A stretch of 16,703 bases of DNA from Anaerolineae bacterium (GTDB taxonomy: Bacteria > Chloroflexota > Anaerolineae > Aggregatilineales > Phototrophicaceae). The translations under genes were made by a program, and so were the position numbers. Numbering within the stretch: the stretch's first letter is position 1; each line of letters starts with the position of its first letter. The notes beneath the pieces are model-generated. The model was not told the DNA's origin. It worked only from the letters and a program-made list of their open reading frames with translations, and searched no databases. Of this stretch, positions 13,807 through 16,703 are shown in pieces. The stretch spans positions 1 to 16,703 of the forward strand of contig JADLHH010000447.1 of the NCBI GenBank assembly GCA_020848855.1, in the 5' to 3' direction.

Positions 13807-14979
13807 TTACGAGCCGGATTCGTCGCCCATCGTCGGCAGGTAGACGAACGCGCCGTCCTGCACCTGGAAGATGTAGAACGCGGCGTCGAGCACGTCGCCG
13901 TTCTCATCAAACGCGATCGGCACGCCCATCACGCCCTGCTCGATGTCGGTGTTGGCGACTTCGGCGCGCACGGTTTCGCGGCTCAGGTCGCCGGCTTCAT
14001 ACGCGCGCTGGATCGCCTGAAGGATGACCGTCATGGCGTCGTAGGCGGGCGGGCCGAACGTGCTGCCGAATTCGCCGTATTCTTCGATATAGCGCGCGAC
14101 CGTATCCGCCGCCGATTCGAGGCTGTGAATGTCCGGGGCGAACGACGAAGCGTAAGCGCCGTCAGTTGCGCCGCCCGCGTCGATGAAGTCCGAGGACTGG
14201 AAACCGTCCGCGCCGAACAGCACCAGAGAGACGCCCTGTTCCTGCATATTGCGGGCAATCTGCGCGCCCTGCGAGGCGATCTGACCAGGGAAGAAGATCG
14301 CGCCGGCGTCGGTCGCGCCGATGCGCGTCACCAGCGCCGAAAAGTCGGTGTCGTCCTGTGTGACCGATTCGCGCCCGGCAATCGTGCCGCCGGCAGCTTC
14401 AAAGGCGGCGGTCGCTTCGTCTGCCAAGCCGACCGAGTACGATGACTGGTCATCGATCACGAACAGCGAGGTCACGCCGAGTTCGCTGTAAATGTAATTG
14501 CCGACCGTCGGGCCCTGCGCGGCGTCGGTAGGCACGTCGCGGAAGAAGGTATTAAAGCCGGTGGTGGTCAGGCTGGGGCGCGTTGCCGAGCTGCTGATAT
14601 GCGCCAGACCCGCGTCGAGGAACTGTTGCTGCGTCGCTTCGACTTCCTGACTGCCCGCCGGACCGACGACGCCGTAGATATCGGCATCGGCGACCAGCGA
14701 TTCGGCGACGGTCACGGCAATCGCCGCGTCAAGCTGCGTGTCGCCTTCCACCACTTCGACGTTCCAGCCGGTGGCGGCGTTGAAATCTTCAACCGCCAGT
14801 TTCGCCCAGTTCAACTGCTCCATGCCGATGGACGCGGCGGGTCCGGTGATCGGCGCCATTACCCCGACCTTGATCGGCACGTCCGGCGCGTCGGACTGCG
14901 CGAAGGCAAAGCCGTTCAGGGCGACCAGAAGCGCCGCCAGCGCGATCAGTACAAAGGGTGTTTTGCGGGAAAAAGACAT
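13807..14979 (-). CDS. ABC transporter substrate-binding protein, branched-chain amino acid type
   Basis: The 390-residue exported receptor has a Sec-type signal peptide: SRK near the N-terminus, a hydrophobic core LIALAALLVAL and a likely cut after AFA (residue 27). The mature part is a type I periplasmic-binding fold (Peripla_BP_6): IKVGVMAPITGPAAS (36-50), VVGPAGSQEV, ISSSATRPSLT (ligand loop), FFRDVPTDAAQG and YDAMTVILQAIQRA. There is no lipobox cysteine; the mature chain has no cysteine at all. It feeds LivHMGF, encoded just downstream. Related receptors bind branched amino acids, amides, urea or aromatic acids, so the ligand is unknown. I chose ATG 14979 because the signal peptide begins there and AAAGGATG precedes it; a frame extending to 15120 overlaps the cupin gene. 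Confidence 0.92.
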   Translation of the reverse strand: MSFSRKTPFVLIALAALLVALNGFAFAQSDAPDVPIKVGVMAPITGPAASIGMEQLNWAKLAVEDFNAATGWNVEVVEGDTQLDAAIAVTVAESLVADADIYGVVGPAGSQEVEATQQQFLDAGLAHISSSATRPSLTTTGFNTFFRDVPTDAAQGPTVGNYIYSELGVTSLFVIDDQSSYSVGLADEATAAFEAAGGTIAGRESVTQDDTDFSALVTRIGATDAGAIFFPGQIASQGAQIARNMQEQGVSLVLFGADGFQSSDFIDAGGATDGAYASSFAPDIHSLESAADTVARYIEEYGEFGSTFGPPAYDAMTVILQAIQRAYEAGDLSRETVRAEVANTDIEQGVMGVPIAFDENGDVLDAAFYIFQVQDGAFVYLPTMGDESGS

Positions 14980-14993
14980 TGTGACATCCTTTT

Positions 14994-15007
14994 TACAGAC
15001 TACAGAC
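14994..15007. repeat. Tandem heptamer TACAGAC x2
   Basis: TACAGACTACAGAC is an exact direct repeat 15 bases upstream of the binding-protein start. Read on the minus strand it is GTCTGTA twice, just before the AAAGGATG ribosome binding site. It may be chance or a small operator half-site pair. The rest of the gap up to 15073 shows no convincing promoter. Confidence 0.35.
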
Positions 15008-15073
15008 CGACGATTATTGGCAGACTCGGCCCGACGCGCCGCTGCTTGTGCGGGAACGGTACGATGTGGGAGG

Positions 15074-15508
15074 TCAGCTTTCGCTGTTACGGTCATACGG
15101 GATGATCTGATCCCATTCATCAGCGCTGGAGCGCGCCACGAATGCCACGACCGGCTCGGTATCGCTCATGTTGAAAACCTCGTGCGGGATACCCGGCTCG
15201 ATGAAGATGAAATCGCCCGCCTGGTTTTCGAGCACGTTCTTCAGCCCCGGACCGAATTCGTGCCGGACGCGCCCTTCGACGATGTACAGCATCACCTCGA
15301 AATCGACATGGATATGCGCGCCCGCGACGCCGCCCGGCGGGATCGTCGCTACGTTGATCGACAATGCCTTCGAGCCGACGTTCTTGGACGACATGCCCGT
15401 CTTATAGTGGATGCCGTTCCAGCCGCGATGCGTGCCGCTGCCGCGAATCGTGGCGATGCCATCGTACATTTCGACGCTCTGCTTCAGATCCTCGTGAGTA
15501 TCTGCCAT
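15074..15508 (-). CDS. Cupin domain protein
   Basis: The 144-residue single-domain cupin has both metal-site motifs intact: motif 1 from G60 with H65, H67 and E71 (AGAHIHVDFEV), ending at G79; motif 2 with P105-G106-x-P-H109 and N113 (IEPGIPHEVFN). A metal-binding beta barrel is therefore expected. Such small cupins may be dioxygenases, isomerases or ligand-binding proteins; nothing points to one. It is co-directional with the importer genes and ends 94 bases before the binding-protein gene, so it may be co-transcribed with them. Ribosome binding site is AAGAGG upstream of ATG 15508, with rather long spacing. Confidence 0.88.
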   Translation of the reverse strand: MADTHEDLKQSVEMYDGIATIRGSGTHRGWNGIHYKTGMSSKNVGSKALSINVATIPPGGVAGAHIHVDFEVMLYIVEGRVRHEFGPGLKNVLENQAGDFIFIEPGIPHEVFNMSDTEPVVAFVARSSADEWDQIIPYDRNSES

Positions 15509-15547
15509 TCCCGTCTATCCTCTTGCGCCCAACAAAGGTGGGCGGTC

Positions 15548-15577
15548 AGTGTAACGTTAAGGGGTTGTAATTGTCCA
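15548..15577 (-). promoter_or_regulatory. Candidate promoter for the cupin/importer genes
   Basis: On the minus strand TGGACA (complement of 15572-15577, 5 of 6) and TACACT (complement of 15548-15553, 4 of 6) are 18 bases apart. Transcription would start near 15541, about 33 bases before the cupin ATG. The -10 hexamer is identical to that of the plus-strand candidate at 6268-6273. Confidence 0.45.
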
Positions 15578-15631
15578 GTTTGGGAAAGAATTCACAGCCG
15601 GGGCAAGATAGGCTTGTGTGCGCGGCTGCGC

Positions 15632-15637
15632 TATACT
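15632..15637 (+). promoter_or_regulatory. Candidate -10 element for the aldo/keto reductase gene
   Basis: TATACT (5 of 6 to consensus) lies 29 bases before ATG 15667, allowing a short leader. No good -35 hexamer is present at 16-18 bases, so the promoter may be weak or activator-dependent. It shares the 158-base divergent gap with the cupin promoter. Confidence 0.35.
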
Positions 15638-15666
15638 TGCCGCCCGCGCAACACGGAGGCAGTTCG

Positions 15667-16650
15667 ATGCGATATACCAACCTCGGACGGACGGGCTTGA
15701 AGGTGTCGGTGGTCGGGCTGGGCTGCGGCAATTTCGGCGGCATCGGCAGCGCGCCCGCGTTCTTCGGCAAAGGTGAAACCGAGGAAGAAGCCTTCGCGCT
15801 CATGGACGCTGCCTGGGAAGTGGGCATCAACTTCTTCGACACAGCCGATGCTTACGGCGGCGGTCGCAGCGAGGCGTGGATCGGCAACTGGCTGCGGTCG
15901 AAAGGATCGTCCGTCCGCGACCAGTTGATCGTCAGCTCGAAGGTGTTCAACCCGGTGGGCGAGGGGGTCAACGATTACGGGCTGTCGCGGCGGCACATCT
16001 TTAAACAGGTTGAAGCGAGCCTGCGCCGGTTGGGTGTCGATCATCTAGATATGTACCTGATCCACGAACCCGACCCGCAGACGCCGCTCGAAGAAACGCT
16101 GCGCGCACTCGACGACCTGATCCATCAGGGGATGGTGCATTACATCGGCGCGTCCAACATGCCCGGCTGGCTGATGACCAAAGCGCTGTGGTTGAGCGAC
16201 AAGTACAACCTGCACCGCTTCGAATGGGTGCAGAATTCGTACAGCCTGCTGGAACGCCGCGACGAAGCCGAAATCCTGCCGCTGTGCGCTGACCAGGGCT
16301 TGGGTTACACGCCGTTCAGCCCACTGGCGGGCGGCTGGCTGACCGGCAAGTACCAGTCCGCTGCCGACTTCCCAACCGGATCGCGCATGACGATGCGCCC
16401 GGAACCGTATTTCCGCTACCTGAACGACGAGACGTTTGCCGGGTTGGCGCGCTTCGGAGCCGAAGCCGAGCGGCGCGGCGTCAGCATGGGCGGGCTGGCG
16501 CTGGCGTGGGTGATGAGTCACCCGCTGGGGATCGCGCCGATCATCGGACCGCGCAAATTACCGCATCTTGACCCGGTGTGCGAAGCCCTGTCGCTCGAAC
16601 TGACGGCGGACGAGCGGGATGAACTCACGCGCCTGTTCCCGAATTTCTGA
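15667..16650 (+). CDS. Aldo/keto reductase
   Basis: The 327-residue TIM-barrel NAD(P)H oxidoreductase has the catalytic tetrad in place: D58 and Y63 in NFFDTADAYGGGRSE, K92 in IVSSKVF and H133 in MYLIHEPDPQTPLEE. The barrel N-terminus LGRTGLKVSVVGLGCGNFGG and the C-terminal APIIGPRK cofactor-binding motif agree with the potassium-channel-beta/AKR11-13-like branch. It would reduce an aldehyde or ketone; the substrate is unknown. I chose ATG 15667, since GGAGGC lies 6-7 bases upstream and family members start MRYTNLGRTGL; an in-frame TTG at 15571 has neither. It is divergent from the cupin and may share regulation with it. Confidence 0.9.
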   Translation: MRYTNLGRTGLKVSVVGLGCGNFGGIGSAPAFFGKGETEEEAFALMDAAWEVGINFFDTADAYGGGRSEAWIGNWLRSKGSSVRDQLIVSSKVFNPVGEGVNDYGLSRRHIFKQVEASLRRLGVDHLDMYLIHEPDPQTPLEETLRALDDLIHQGMVHYIGASNMPGWLMTKALWLSDKYNLHRFEWVQNSYSLLERRDEAEILPLCADQGLGYTPFSPLAGGWLTGKYQSAADFPTGSRMTMRPEPYFRYLNDETFAGLARFGAEAERRGVSMGGLALAWVMSHPLGIAPIIGPRKLPHLDPVCEALSLELTADERDELTRLFPNF

Positions 16651-16651
16651 T

Positions 16652-16677
16652 TCTTGGCGAACCTGGCGTCTTGGCGG
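16652..16677. repeat. TCTTGGCG word repeat
   Basis: Near-copies TCTTGGCG, ACCTGGCG and TCTTGGCG begin at 16652, 16661 and 16669, directly after the aldo/keto reductase stop. This is another short spacer repeat. Bases 16678-16703 show no gene. Confidence 0.45.
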
Positions 16678-16703
16678 TTGAAAAGTGTTTACAGCATAGA
16701 TGA

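Noticed and set aside
13704..13910. Longer livH start
   Set aside because: The added residues come from inside the binding-protein gene and its spacer and have no family or signal character; ATG 13703 gives the normal N-terminus.
14980..15120. Longer start for the binding protein
   Set aside because: It would bury the signal peptide 47 residues inside the chain and overlap the cupin gene; ATG 14979 has a ribosome binding site.
1..16703. tRNA, rRNA, insertion sequence, integrase or prophage genes
   Set aside because: No cloverleaf-like sequence, rRNA-like stretch or transposase/integrase motif was noticed in any spacer or frame; spacers are short and accounted for by repeats and start signals.

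Overview
The window is high-GC DNA, probably from a Chloroflexota bacterium (Anaerolineae-like). That placement is an inference: no rRNA or other marker gene is present. It rests on the overall look of the proteins, the high GC content, and intergenic spacers filled with short dispersed repeats. Two blocks of genes converge on a double stem-loop at about 8294-8386.

Plus-strand block, 1-8293. It opens with the 3' part of a multi-pass membrane protein (1-711). Next come a PEP-hydrolase-family TIM barrel (715-1545), a sugar isomerase/epimerase-like TIM barrel (1711-2592), a Tm-1-like/UPF0261 protein (2594-3823), a creatininase-family amidohydrolase (3870-4760) and an FAD-linked oxidase of the GlcD/AGPS type (4748-6181). 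A good promoter candidate at 6245-6273 then starts a second unit. It holds the two subunits of a ComD/ComE-type thiamine-diphosphate decarboxylase (6315-6824 and 6827-7411) and a cyclase/kynurenine-formamidase-family hydrolase (7502-8293). The unit ends in a stem-loop plus T-run that looks like an intrinsic terminator.

Minus-strand block, read from 15508 down to 8387. It holds a small cupin (15074-15508), a type I periplasmic binding protein (13807-14979), permeases LivH and LivM, ATPases LivG and LivF, and a class V PLP aminotransferase-like enzyme (8387-9514). This is a complete branched-chain-amino-acid-type (HAAT) importer with one candidate enzyme gene at each end. Divergent from the cupin, an aldo/keto reductase (15667-16650) reads out of the window.

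Taken together, the window looks like an uptake-and-catabolism locus for a small polar organic compound (inference). The importer brings it in. Amide- or lactone-type hydrolases (creatininase, cyclase), an isomerase, an FAD oxidase, a 2-oxo-acid decarboxylase, an aldo/keto reductase and a PLP enzyme could process it. The substrate cannot be read from the sequence. The most intriguing point is that the two halves of the plant Tm-1 resistance protein, a UPF0261 domain and a PEP-hydrolase-type TIM barrel, occur here as separate genes in one gene run, with an isomerase between them. The spacers carry at least three families of short repeats: GTAGGGGC stem-loops, CTCAGTCCT words and TTTAACTTT words.
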